Origin: Actinomycetes bacterium
GTDB lineage: Bacteria; Actinomycetota; Acidimicrobiia; Acidimicrobiales; Microtrichaceae
Direction: 5' to 3'
DNA length: 64,000 nucleotides
Assembly: GCA_023392475.1 (NCBI GenBank)
Contig: JAEVZA010000449.1
Coordinates: 38,476-102,475, forward strand
The position numbers and the translations under genes were made by a program. How positions within the stretch are numbered: position 1 is the first letter of the stretch; each line of letters starts with the position of its first letter. The notes beneath the pieces are model-generated. The model saw only the letters and a program-made list of their open reading frames with translations, did not search any database and was not told where the DNA came from. This document shows, piece by piece, positions 27,440-36,500 of this stretch.

Positions 27440-28153
27440 ATGAGCGAACAGGCCCCCTATGCGGGTGAGCCCGCTGCCGGCACCACCCGGGTGGTCGGGA
27501 TCGACGCCGCAGGCAAGCACGGATGGGTCGGCGTGGTCGTCGACGACAACGGCTTCCAGGGGGCGCACCTCGGCTCACTTCACGAGATCATCGCCTCGGT
27601 TGAACCAGTCGCGGTGATCGGCGTCGACATCCCCATCGGACACGCCGAAGGCGGACGACGAGCCGCCGACCGTAAGGCCCGACGGTTCGTCGGACCCCGC
27701 GCATCGAGCGTGTTCCCCGCCCCGCCGGCCGAAGTGCTGCACGCAGCCTCCTATCTCGACGCCAACCGCACGCTCACCGCGTTGGGACGTCCGAAACTCT
27801 CGCAACAGGCGTGGGCGCTCATCCCCAAAGTCATCGCCGCCGCCGAGGTCGCGGAGACCGACGACCGCGTCTTCGAAGCCCATCCAGAGGTGTCGTTCTG
27901 TGAACTCGCCGGTCAACACCTCCCGTGGCCAAAGAAGTCGTGGAATGGCCTGCTGCTACGTCGCCGCTTGCTGGCCGATGCCGGCATCGTGCTGCCGGAC
28001 GCGATGCCCGACATCGCGAACGCGGTCGCCGACGATGTTGTCGACGCGGCCGTGGTCGCGTGGACCGCCCGCCGCATCCGGACCCGAACTGCTCGCACCC
28101 TTCCGGAGAGTCCGCCGATGTCCGGGGACCGGGTTGTGGCGATCTGGTGTTGA
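27440..28153 (+). CDS. DUF429 family protein (RNase H-like fold)
   Basis: 237 residues, 42 bp after the nuclease-helicase. Signatures of DUF429 are clear: VVGIDAAGKHGWVGVVVDD, VIGVDIPIGHAEGGRRAADR, SSVFPAPP and VFEAHPEVSFCELAG. The two Asp (GIDAA, GVDIP) and the Glu (EAHPE) form the acidic set of the RNase H-like fold. The biochemical role of the family is unproven; nuclease activity is predicted from the fold. Co-transcription with the upstream nuclease-helicase is plausible. Confidence 0.88.
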   Translation: MSEQAPYAGEPAAGTTRVVGIDAAGKHGWVGVVVDDNGFQGAHLGSLHEIIASVEPVAVIGVDIPIGHAEGGRRAADRKARRFVGPRASSVFPAPPAEVLHAASYLDANRTLTALGRPKLSQQAWALIPKVIAAAEVAETDDRVFEAHPEVSFCELAGQHLPWPKKSWNGLLLRRRLLADAGIVLPDAMPDIANAVADDVVDAAVVAWTARRIRTRTARTLPESPPMSGDRVVAIWC

Positions 28154-28596
28154 TCGCGGCCGAGTCGATCTTGCTGTCGAGCCGCCGCCACGGTCGCGTA
28201 GTGGTCGCCAATCCTTGCCCGTGTCGAGGTCAACCTCGACGCGGGCTCGCCCGGTCAGCTCCCTCGGGCACATCACCTGCACCACGGCCGTCGACCTTGA
28301 GCGTCACGCGACGGTGACCTGCGCACCCGGTGCAGCGATCGCTCCGGTGCCGGGCAAGCAGAAGCCGGCAACGCAACGGCTACGTCAGGGCGAAGGTCCC
28401 AATCTTGCGGCACCGAGACGCTGGTCTCCTCGCTGCGCCGTCAGCAGACCGCTCGCACCCACGCCGGCGTCGCTGTCACAGGCCGTCGGTACCGTGAAGG
28501 TCGTCATCAGGAAGGTCCGAGAGTCCCGGCTCCATGACGGCCTGGCAACCCCCATTCGGGACGGTGCCCCCGCCGGGTTCGATGAGGAGGCAACCC
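28154..28596. other. 443-bp stretch without a recognisable gene
   Basis: Neither strand shows a convincing start, ribosome site and protein-like frame. Frames open here are the GC-rich extensions of neighbours. Only the ribosome site gaggagg of the next gene, at its end, can be assigned. Confidence 0.5.
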
Positions 28597-29142
28597 ATGT
28601 CGGTTCCATCAACGACACGCGCCATCGCGACGAAAGCAGAAGGACTCGTGTACGCACCCGCCGACCCGGTGCCGGCGACCTGCCAGGACGTCCGCGACAA
28701 GATCTGGTTCGGCGTGTGGCCGGGCCCGTGGGACACTGCCCGCGTCTTCGATGCCAGCCGGTCCGTGTACTTGGCAACACACGATCGCACTCGAATCGTG
28801 TGGGAGACAGCGATCGCCGACGTGATTTCGGTCCCGTTCGAGTGCACCGACGCATTTCTCGAGCTGGTGTCGCGTCGGTGGGGCCACGCGCTGTCGCAAG
28901 TGCATGGGGTGTCGCCATCACCGGGCTGGGGCGTGGCCTGGCGCGCCGAGCCGATCCGTCGGATCGACGGCCGTGCCCCGAGATCCGCCGGCCGCGTTCC
29001 TGGCTGGCTCCTCACCGAGGACCTCCACCGGGCATGGCGTCGCGTCCTCGGGCTGCGCGACAACCGGGGCGTCGAACCGAACGCATGCCGGTCGGAACTA
29101 CATCACGCTCATGGCGGGTCGGCGAACGAGGAGATCGAATAG
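28597..29142 (+). CDS. Uncharacterised 181-residue protein, first of a coupled pair
   Basis: ATG 28,597 follows gaggagg with 6 nt spacing, a strong ribosome site. The protein has an aromatic central part (IWFGVWPGPWDTARVFDASR, YLATHDRTRIVWETA) and a C-terminal helical region (LLTEDLHRAWRRVLGL). No signal peptide, membrane segment or catalytic motif is visible. The stop TAG shares its G with the GTG start of the next gene. I do not recognise a family; the context suggests an accessory or toxin-antitoxin-like pair, unproven. Confidence 0.65.
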   Translation: MSVPSTTRAIATKAEGLVYAPADPVPATCQDVRDKIWFGVWPGPWDTARVFDASRSVYLATHDRTRIVWETAIADVISVPFECTDAFLELVSRRWGHALSQVHGVSPSPGWGVAWRAEPIRRIDGRAPRSAGRVPGWLLTEDLHRAWRRVLGLRDNRGVEPNACRSELHHAHGGSANEEIE

Positions 29143-29918
29143 TGACCGCCGACGGATCAGGGCGCCCGGTGAAGGACACCCTGTGGCTGCAACTGCCGTT
29201 GAAGCTGGGAAGGGAACTCGCTCGTGACCGGGGCCTGAGAGTCTCGAAGGCGCCCCTCGACCTACTCCACACATTCGGTGACCCGCCTCCGTTGTCGTTC
29301 GTCGTCGACACCTGGCCGGTACTGGTCGAGCACTGGCTGTCCATGCGGCCGAACCCACGCGTCCGGTTGGCGCGCGCACTGCACCGAGCCGGTGCGGGAG
29401 CTGCGGAACCCGATCTCGACAGTCGCCACGGTCAGCTCCAATTCCTGTCGTCATGCGACCTCGACAATTCGACCGCATCGGTGGTGCTGGCCGAACTCAC
29501 GGACTTCGCAGCCGAACACTACGAATCGACGTACCCGCCCGACTTCGACCGATCGAGTCCGGAGCTGTTTCGCGTCGGACGGCTCCGCAGGGACGGCAAC
29601 ATCACGATGCGGGTCGACAAGCGACCGGATTTGTCCTCGTACCTCGACGCCAAGGTGAACCGGCGGGGCGACCTCATCCTCGAGGGACAGGACCTCGGTG
29701 AGTACGTCGAGCGAATGCTGGGCAGCGACGGGTACGAGTACTCGAAGACCTACAAGCGTTCGGTCCTGCGATCCGTCCTCGAAGCGCTCGACGAGAACCC
29801 CGACGCAGACATCATGGACGTCATCACTGCCCGCTGGTGCGGCACAGAGGCGTCCTTCGAGTTAGAACGTCGGCTCGATGACGCCGGGATTTCCTGTAAG
29901 GCGTGGAGCCGTTCGTGA
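29142..29918 (+). CDS. Uncharacterised 258-residue protein, second of a coupled pair
   Basis: Starts at GTG 29,142, sharing one base with the upstream stop (TAGTG); an aggag site lies in the upstream gene's end. Residues 15-60 are basic then hydrophobic (PLKLGRELARDRGLRVSK, LSFVVDTWPVLVEHW). The C-terminal part has alternating strands (VGRLRRDGNITMRVDKRPDL, KVNRRGDLILEGQDLGEYVER), with an EGxDLGxYVE turn. It lacks nuclease or ATPase motifs. Strict coupling implies a complex with the 28,597 product. No family recognised. Confidence 0.65.
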   Translation: MTADGSGRPVKDTLWLQLPLKLGRELARDRGLRVSKAPLDLLHTFGDPPPLSFVVDTWPVLVEHWLSMRPNPRVRLARALHRAGAGAAEPDLDSRHGQLQFLSSCDLDNSTASVVLAELTDFAAEHYESTYPPDFDRSSPELFRVGRLRRDGNITMRVDKRPDLSSYLDAKVNRRGDLILEGQDLGEYVERMLGSDGYEYSKTYKRSVLRSVLEALDENPDADIMDVITARWCGTEASFELERRLDDAGISCKAWSRS

Positions 29919-30046
29919 CCGACGACCCGCCGGACTGCGACGCCGAGCCGAGGCCCTCAGCGGCTGCTCGAACTTGTGATCCTCGAATGGCGGTCCGTTG
30001 GGTTCGCAGCAAAGTCGAAGATGGACGGTGCGCTATGTCGCTCCTA

Positions 30047-30790
30047 TCAGCTTGCCCAGTGGGCACTGAGTTCGTCGACCTGCGCCTTCGTGTGCGGGCG
30101 GCGGGTGGGCTTCCGGATGACGATCCACGTGTCGCGGACGGTCGGCTTGGAGAAGCTGATCAGTCCGATGCCTAGCTCCCGCGCCGCCCACTCGATGCGT
30201 TCGTTCCGGACGGTCGAGAGGTCTGAGGCGGCGCGAGCGCCCCGGTCGAACAGGACCCATGAGTAATCAGCTCCGAGCCCTTGAGCGTGCGCCTGGTAGA
30301 CGGAGACGATCGAGAACCCCGCTTCGGGCTCGACTTCGAAGGTGTGCACGACGTCCTGACCACTGGCCCGGCCGGCCACGACCACGTCCGGGATCACCCA
30401 GATCCGGCCCTCACCGCTACGTCGGTTCGCCGTGAGGTGAACTTGTCTCTCAGCGCAGCGGGTCTGCGGGATTCCGTGAACCAAGAGTGAGGACACGACA
30501 GCGTTGTGGAGACCCGAGCCCATCGGGCCGCCGCCACGCTCCGAACCCGTCCAACGCACCTTCGATCCCCGTCCTCTCAGCGAGGCGATCGGACAGTGGT
30601 CATCTGCGACGAACCTGTCGAGCCGGGAATCGAAGTCTGCGCGGTCCCACGGCGTGTACCGCGCATTGAGGCGCTCGAACAGCTCATCCCGCGTGAGGGT
30701 GTGCCCAGGAGCCACTCCCAGTACTTCGCAGACCATGTCGAGGTGCGACGGGCGGTTGGTCTTCCGGCGATGGGTGGTGCTGTCGGTCAC
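30047..30790 (-). CDS. Putative PD-(D/E)XK nuclease-like protein
   Basis: 247 residues from GTG 30,790, the first plausible in-frame start; a GGGAG lies only 2 nt upstream, so the start is uncertain. The N-terminal ~70 residues could be a winged helix (MVCEVLGVAPGHTLTRDELFERL). The core has IWVIPDVVVAG (about 131), then HTFEVEPEAGF (about 152) and SVYQAHAQGLGADYSWVLFDR, the D...ExE and downstream Q/helix arrangement of PD-(D/E)XK folds, with Glu in place of the usual Lys. It lies on the opposite strand to the coupled pair. Possibly a restriction-type nuclease; the catalytic Lys substitution lowers confidence. Confidence 0.6.
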   Translation of the reverse strand: MTDSTTHRRKTNRPSHLDMVCEVLGVAPGHTLTRDELFERLNARYTPWDRADFDSRLDRFVADDHCPIASLRGRGSKVRWTGSERGGGPMGSGLHNAVVSSLLVHGIPQTRCAERQVHLTANRRSGEGRIWVIPDVVVAGRASGQDVVHTFEVEPEAGFSIVSVYQAHAQGLGADYSWVLFDRGARAASDLSTVRNERIEWAARELGIGLISFSKPTVRDTWIVIRKPTRRPHTKAQVDELSAHWAS

Positions 30791-31059
30791 GTCTCCCAGG
30801 TTGACCGATTTCCGGATTCGCGTGACGAACCATGGGATGCTTCTCGTCGAAGGGTCGCTCGCTAGGGCCCGCGGCCTCGCGACGCGAGCCCTGCTGTGCG
30901 CAGTCCGTCGCTTCCGCGCAGGCCCCTCCTCCGGGAACGCCTCGCGGGCGACAGATCCCTCCGCCCCGAGGCGCGTCGGCGTCCGTTCGATGTGACGGCG
31001 ACGATGGCCTCCAGTCACTCGTCCGCTCGATCAAGCAACGGGATGCGTGGTGTGTCTCG

Positions 31060-32004
31060 TCAGGGCAGTTGGCGGAGTGGCGCTAAGCCGGACGGCTCAG
31101 GACCGGCGTCACCGGTCGGATCGTCGAGGTAACGGCGGCGAAACGCCGAGACCCACGACTCGAGTTCGGGGTGACCGGCTGCCACAGCGGTCAGGTCCTC
31201 GACCGTCACGGAGCGCAGCCTCGTCTGGTCGGTGAGCTGCTCGGTGAGAGGGAGGATCGCCTTCGCGACGCCGGGATCACCGCCGAGGCTGAGCGTGCCG
31301 ATGAGGGCACGGTCCACCTGGCCGGCGAGTTCGACGGCCGCGGCGAGCATGGTGTTGCGCCACATCTGGTTGGTCCCCGATGAGCGCAGCACGTCGCGGG
31401 CGCCTGGACGGAACCAGCCGCACTCATCGGTGACGTGGCGATAGCGGTCAGTGTCGTAGACCTTGGCGCTGAAGGGTTCGGTGTACTTCACCTCGACCCC
31501 GAGGAGGACACTCCGGTTTGCGGTGTCGCGGAACCAGACGGCAGCGTCGAAGGCGGTGTTGTCGGCAAGGTGCTCCTGCTTGGGTTGTGGCGCCCATTCG
31601 CACTGCACGTCCAGCACCTCGGCCGCTTCCGGCGCCCATGTGCGTTGCAGCAGCCAGAGGAAGGCGTCGTTGCTGCGGAGCGCGCCGAACACGTTGAAAC
31701 AGAGCGGCATGCTGGACAGCAGGTTGCGCAGCAGCCGGTCCTTGTCGAGTGTTCCTGCGGCCGCCTGCACCTCGACGGCCCGGAGCAGTGCGTGGTCGAA
31801 CGCTTCCTGGTTCAAGAAGTTGAGCCATGGCTGGGCCTCGACGTCGGCGGCCGTGAGCAGGCTGCCGACAGGCTGCATCTTTCCGGTGAGCGTGCCGGGC
31901 TCGGCATGCAGTTCCGCTTGGCGCCACCACGACTGCAGGATGCGACGCTTCGCCCGCCAGGGCGTATCACTCGAGACGCGAAGTGATGGGTCGTCCCAGT
32001 TCAT
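31060..32004 (-). CDS. Putative PD-(D/E)XK restriction endonuclease (PGN_0703-like)
   Basis: 314 residues from ATG 32,004 (MNWDDPSLRVSSDTPWRAKR). The core NTAFDAAVWFRD (Asp at about 150), then LLGVEVKYTEPFS (ExK at about 167-169), is a canonical D-ExK active site. The rest (LSSMPLCFNVFGAL, YRHVTDECGWF, NQMWRNTMLAAAVE) matches the uncharacterised PGN_0703 restriction-endonuclease-like family as I recall it. It would cut DNA in the cytoplasm. It stands alone on the minus strand with no methylase or helicase adjacent. The 269 bp separating it from the downstream nuclease-like gene contain no clear ORF. Confidence 0.72.
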   Translation of the reverse strand: MNWDDPSLRVSSDTPWRAKRRILQSWWRQAELHAEPGTLTGKMQPVGSLLTAADVEAQPWLNFLNQEAFDHALLRAVEVQAAAGTLDKDRLLRNLLSSMPLCFNVFGALRSNDAFLWLLQRTWAPEAAEVLDVQCEWAPQPKQEHLADNTAFDAAVWFRDTANRSVLLGVEVKYTEPFSAKVYDTDRYRHVTDECGWFRPGARDVLRSSGTNQMWRNTMLAAAVELAGQVDRALIGTLSLGGDPGVAKAILPLTEQLTDQTRLRSVTVEDLTAVAAGHPELESWVSAFRRRYLDDPTGDAGPEPSGLAPLRQLP

Positions 32005-32280
32005 GACCGGACCCTAGGGGCACTGGTCCTTGGCGCGTATCACTGGAAGCGGGGTGGTAGACGGTGCCGTTGCGGCGGGGTCCTCGCAATCGAAGTCGTC
32101 CCTCGACGGCATAACCCTCTTGGCGCTTTCCGGGTCGTTGCGAGCCGATGCGGTGACTGTGGTGAGTTCGTCGATCGCTTGGCATGGTGCGCCGGCGGGT
32201 ACGTTTGGCCCGGGTAGGCAATTCCTGTCGGACTCGAGCGGTGCGTTCGCCGATCCAACCGCATTGACGGGAGCGTCACG

Positions 32281-33198
32281 TTGAGTAGTGATTGGCCGCC
32301 TATCACCGAGGATCAGATCCGACAGGTCATGGGTCGGCTCAACAAGGCCCTGGTAGCGACGAGCGCCGAGGACCGTCATGACGAGGTCGGTCGAGCGGTT
32401 CAGGCGCTCACTCGTCTGTGGGCAGATGTGAAACCGGATTTCGACGGCGACGCCTTGTACCCGATCTCGACGATGCTCATAGAGCACCGGACCGAGATAA
32501 GTGGGCACATGTCCGCGATCGATCCGGAGCAGATGGGTGAACTCGCGGCCGACGACGAGATCGACGGGCGCCACGCCTCCTCAGTAGATGATGGTTCGAA
32601 CGTTGAACGATCCCTGCGGGAGTCGTTGTCGAGGGTCGGCAGTGACTTCCAGCCCGACGAGCTGGCGTTCCTCGCGGCGACGAGCAAGGTGGAGCTGCCG
32701 ATTCGCGACCGCCTGGCCTGGGCGCTTCAGCGAGCTCTCGGCGCGGACTTCACGGTGTCACGAGAATGGCGGCGTGCCGACTTGGCGGTCCTCGAGAACG
32801 ACGGGGTCGTGGCCCAGCTCGAGGCGAAGGCGTTGTACGCCTTCAACGTCCTGCAGCCCGCCAACCGGCTCGCGTACCTCAACCGGCTGGTTGCGGACGC
32901 AGTGAAGATGGCTGCGCTCGCGGCGTCGGACCGCTACCTCCTGTCGATGCTTGTCGACGTCCGCGGCGACATACGCCCGGAGCACACCGCTCACGTCGTG
33001 AAGTACTCCTCGGGCATCTCTGCCGGCGTCAGATCGGCGGGCGACACCGTGCGACCTGGGGCTCGCGACCGGTGGCTTGCCGAGCTGGCTGCGACCTTCG
33101 ACAGCACGACCGTCGAGGTGCAGATCGACGCAGGCCAGGTGTGGGATCTTGATGTCAGCGTCGACCTGTTCCTGACCGGTCCGCTGCGCCCCGTCTGA
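32281..33198 (+). CDS. Uncharacterised protein with PD-(D/E)XK-like core
   Basis: 305 residues from TTG 32,281, with gggag 7 nt upstream; no better start is in frame. The first ~130 residues are helical and acidic. RRADLAVLENDGVVAQLEAK (about 163-182) has the D-x(n)-ExK spacing of PD-(D/E)XK nucleases and is followed by a helix with an Asn-rich start (ALYAFNVLQPANR) and SDRYLLSMLVDVRGD. It diverges from the 31,060 nuclease gene. No partner is obvious. Nuclease activity is inferred from motif spacing only. Confidence 0.55.
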   Translation: MSSDWPPITEDQIRQVMGRLNKALVATSAEDRHDEVGRAVQALTRLWADVKPDFDGDALYPISTMLIEHRTEISGHMSAIDPEQMGELAADDEIDGRHASSVDDGSNVERSLRESLSRVGSDFQPDELAFLAATSKVELPIRDRLAWALQRALGADFTVSREWRRADLAVLENDGVVAQLEAKALYAFNVLQPANRLAYLNRLVADAVKMAALAASDRYLLSMLVDVRGDIRPEHTAHVVKYSSGISAGVRSAGDTVRPGARDRWLAELAATFDSTTVEVQIDAGQVWDLDVSVDLFLTGPLRPV

Positions 33199-33523
33199 CG
33201 ACACACGACCGGTGCCGTCGGATCGGGGGCGGGCCGGGTTCGGTTCGCGTGGCTCCACTCTGCGTCGCTGTGCTGTGGCAGCCAAGCGCCCCCTCGGATG
33301 GCGCACCGGCGAGACCAACCTCTCGTCGACACGGGGAGCGGCGCAGCCGACCACTCCGGTGCGCTCTTCGCCGACCAGTGGTGCAGCGCTGCGTCGGTCA
33401 CCCCGTGGGGCCCAACGCATGAGTGCTGCACGCCACGGATGAACGCCTCGTACGACGGCCGGACACCGCCCGCCAGCCGCCTGCCAAACTGAAGGGTCGA
33501 TTGAGGAAGGGAAGGCCGGGCAC
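33199..33523. other. 325-bp intergenic stretch
   Basis: No gene, repeat or RNA is recognisable; open frames on both strands lack ribosome sites and protein-like composition. Only the aggaaggg site of the DUF4011 helicase can be assigned near its end. Confidence 0.5.
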
Positions 33524-36500
33524 ATGGGAGCAGACGTCGCAGCCGCGTCCCAGCGGTGGGCCGAGCAGCTGGTCGACTTGAGCGGCCGCAACAACCTCCT
33601 GTTCTACCGGCGTCTGAAGGTCGGCACCTTCGACCTCGTCGATCCCGACCCGGCGTCGTTCGACAAGCTGCTCCGGGGCGGGACCGTGCGCTCGACTGAG
33701 TTGTCGAGCGATCCGGCAGCAGCCGGAAAGCGGCTGCGAGCCATTGCCAAGACCGCCCAGACGAACTTCGAGGAGAAGGGGCTGCGCACCTCGCACCTTG
33801 CGCTCGGCTTGGCGACCTGGACGGCGGACGGACGCACGGTCCCGAACGCTCCGATCCTGCTAGCGCCGGTTGCGGTCGCCGCACGGGGAACGAGTGGCAA
33901 CGAGTGGGACCTCACCGTGGACGGTGACTGGGTGTTGAACCCGACGCTCGTGTTCAAGCTCCGCTGCGACTTCGGCGTGACAGCCGAGCTCCCTGTGGAC
34001 CTGGACCCTCACGGCGACGGGTTCGATCCCGGCGACGCCGCGGTGGTGTTCACCAAGCTGGAAGGCACGCTCAGCGAAGTTCCCGGCTTCGCCATCAACG
34101 ACGCAGCGCTGGTCGGGAACTTCTCATACAGCCGTCAACCCATGGTTGATGACCTGTCCAAGTCCGGCGAACAGATGGCGGCGCACCCGCTCATCCGGGC
34201 GCTCGCCGGCCACTCCGACGCCGTCGCGGAGGTGATCGGACGTCATCCCGACATCGGTCTCGACGCGCCCGATCACATCGACCCGCGCCACGAGTTCCTC
34301 GTGCTCGACGCCGACGCGTCTCAGCACTACGTGATCAACGCTGTGGTCAGCGGCGCGGACCTCGTCGTGCAAGGCCCTCCCGGGACCGGCAAGTCGCAGA
34401 CGATCGCCAACCTCATCGCCACGCTCGTGTCGTACAGGAAGTCGGTGCTGTTCGTCGCTCAGAAGCGCGCAGCCATCGACGCCGTGACCAAACGCCTCGA
34501 AGGGGTCGGTCTCGGCTACCTCGTCATGGACCTGCACGACGGCACCGGGTCACGAAAGCGCATCGCTGGACTCCTGGCCGAAGCACTCGACACCGTTGGC
34601 AGCATCCCCGAAGTGGACCGCGCCGGCGAGGACGCCGCACTCGTAGCTCACCGCAACCGGCTCAACGACCACTGTGATGCAGTGAACCGGGTCCGCGACC
34701 CGTGGGGCGTCTCGGTCTTCGACCTGCAGGCGCAACTCCTCGGCACGAACCCGCAGACCGGCGCCGGCATCCGTCTCACCGCCGCCTCGTTGCAGGGACT
34801 GACCCTCGATCGTGTTCGAGATCTCAGCGACGCCTTGGCCGAGTGGATCAACCTCGGCGGCCCAACCATGGGCGACCCCGCCACGAACCCGTGGGCCAGC
34901 GCCTACGGACGCCTTAGCAACACGGAGGACGCACAACAACTCCTCGTCACTACGGAGACGCTCCAGACGCAATCGCTCCCAGCCGCCTCGGAAGGGATGC
35001 GCTACCTCCTCATCGAGGTCGGCTTGCGCGAACCAGCCACCATCGACGGCTGGACCGGATTGTTCGCCCTCCTCGACGAGGCCCACGGCGTCATCAGCCG
35101 GCTGACAGCTGCCGCGTGGAGCGCAGACCTCGATGGCCTGGTCGCCGATCTCGAACCCTGCGAGTCGACCGCCAAGGCTGCCGTCGCCACCGTGTTCTCG
35201 GCCGGCTACCGACAGGCCAAGCGTGCAGCAGCTGCCCTCTGCAGCGACGGGACCAGCGACGCCAAAGAGCTCCGCCCACTCTTCATCGACGCTCAAACCC
35301 TGCGTCAACATTGGGCAGCAGCGACGGTCGACGGAGGCGCTCCCCGACTCGGGCAGTGGGACGCCGAAACCCGCCAGCGTTATCACCACCTCCGTGAACA
35401 ACTCGCCGCACTCGGCGCGTGGGTCGGGTCCTTCGACACCGTCCCGATCAGCGGAGCGCAACACCGTCTCGACCAGCTGAGCGCCACACGCGCCGTCCTC
35501 TACCGGATGCCACGCGCCAAGGAACTCGAAACCACGCTCCTGACCGCCGGACTCGCACCGGTGCTTGCCGCAATCCGTGCCGGCAACCTCGATGCCGCGC
35601 ATGGGACCGAGCTGTTGCAGACCACGTGGGTCCGCGGCGTGCTCGAACACATCACCGCCACCGACCCGGAGATCGGCGCCTTCACCGTCGAGGAACAGAA
35701 CCGGCGCCGAGACGCATTCGCCAACGTCGACCGCGACCACGTCGGCGCAGGCCGAGACCGGGTACGACGAGCCTGGGCCGAGTGGGTCCACCAAGTCCGC
35801 ACCGACCGCCCTGACCAAGAGCAGCTCCTCGGACGCGAGGCGGTCAAGAAGAGCCGCCACAAAGGGCTCCGCGAGCTCTTCGCCGAGGCGCCGGAATTGC
35901 TGCAGGCGCTTCGACCGTGTTGGACCATGAGCCCGCTCGTGGTGTCGCAGCTCCTGCCGAACATCGAAGGCATCTTCGATGTCGTCGTGTTCGACGAAGC
36001 GAGCCAGGTTCTCCCAGCTGAAGCCATCCCAGCCATCTACCGAGGTCGACGAGCCGTCGTTGCGGGCGACAACAAGCAGCTCCCGCCGACGTCGTTCTTC
36101 GATCAGACCACCGCCGTCGAGGACCTCGACGACGCCGCCAGTGAGGCGGCCACCGACGACATGGAGTCGATCCTCGACTCCATGACCGCCCTCCTACCTG
36201 CCCCGAAGGGCACACGCACGCTCACGTGGCACTACCGGTCCCAGGACGAACGGCTCATTGCGTTCTCCAACGTCCAAGCCTCGCTGTACCGAGGATCGAT
36301 GGTCACGTTCCCTGGCGTCGTCCCCGACGCCATTACCCACCACCATGTGACCGTCAGCCCAGGCACCGGCAACGAGGAGTCCGTCGCCGAGGAGGTCCGA
36401 CGCGTCGTCGACCTCATGGTGGACCACGCACAGCGCCGACCCGACGAGTCCCTCGGCGTCATCGCGCTCGGCCTCCGCCACGCCGACCGGATCGACCTCG

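Noticed and set aside
31065..31130. tRNA-like stretch (ggcggagtggcgctaagccgg)-type segment near 31,070
   Set aside because: It lies in the 3' coding end of the putative restriction endonuclease and does not fold as an acceptor stem; resemblance is superficial.
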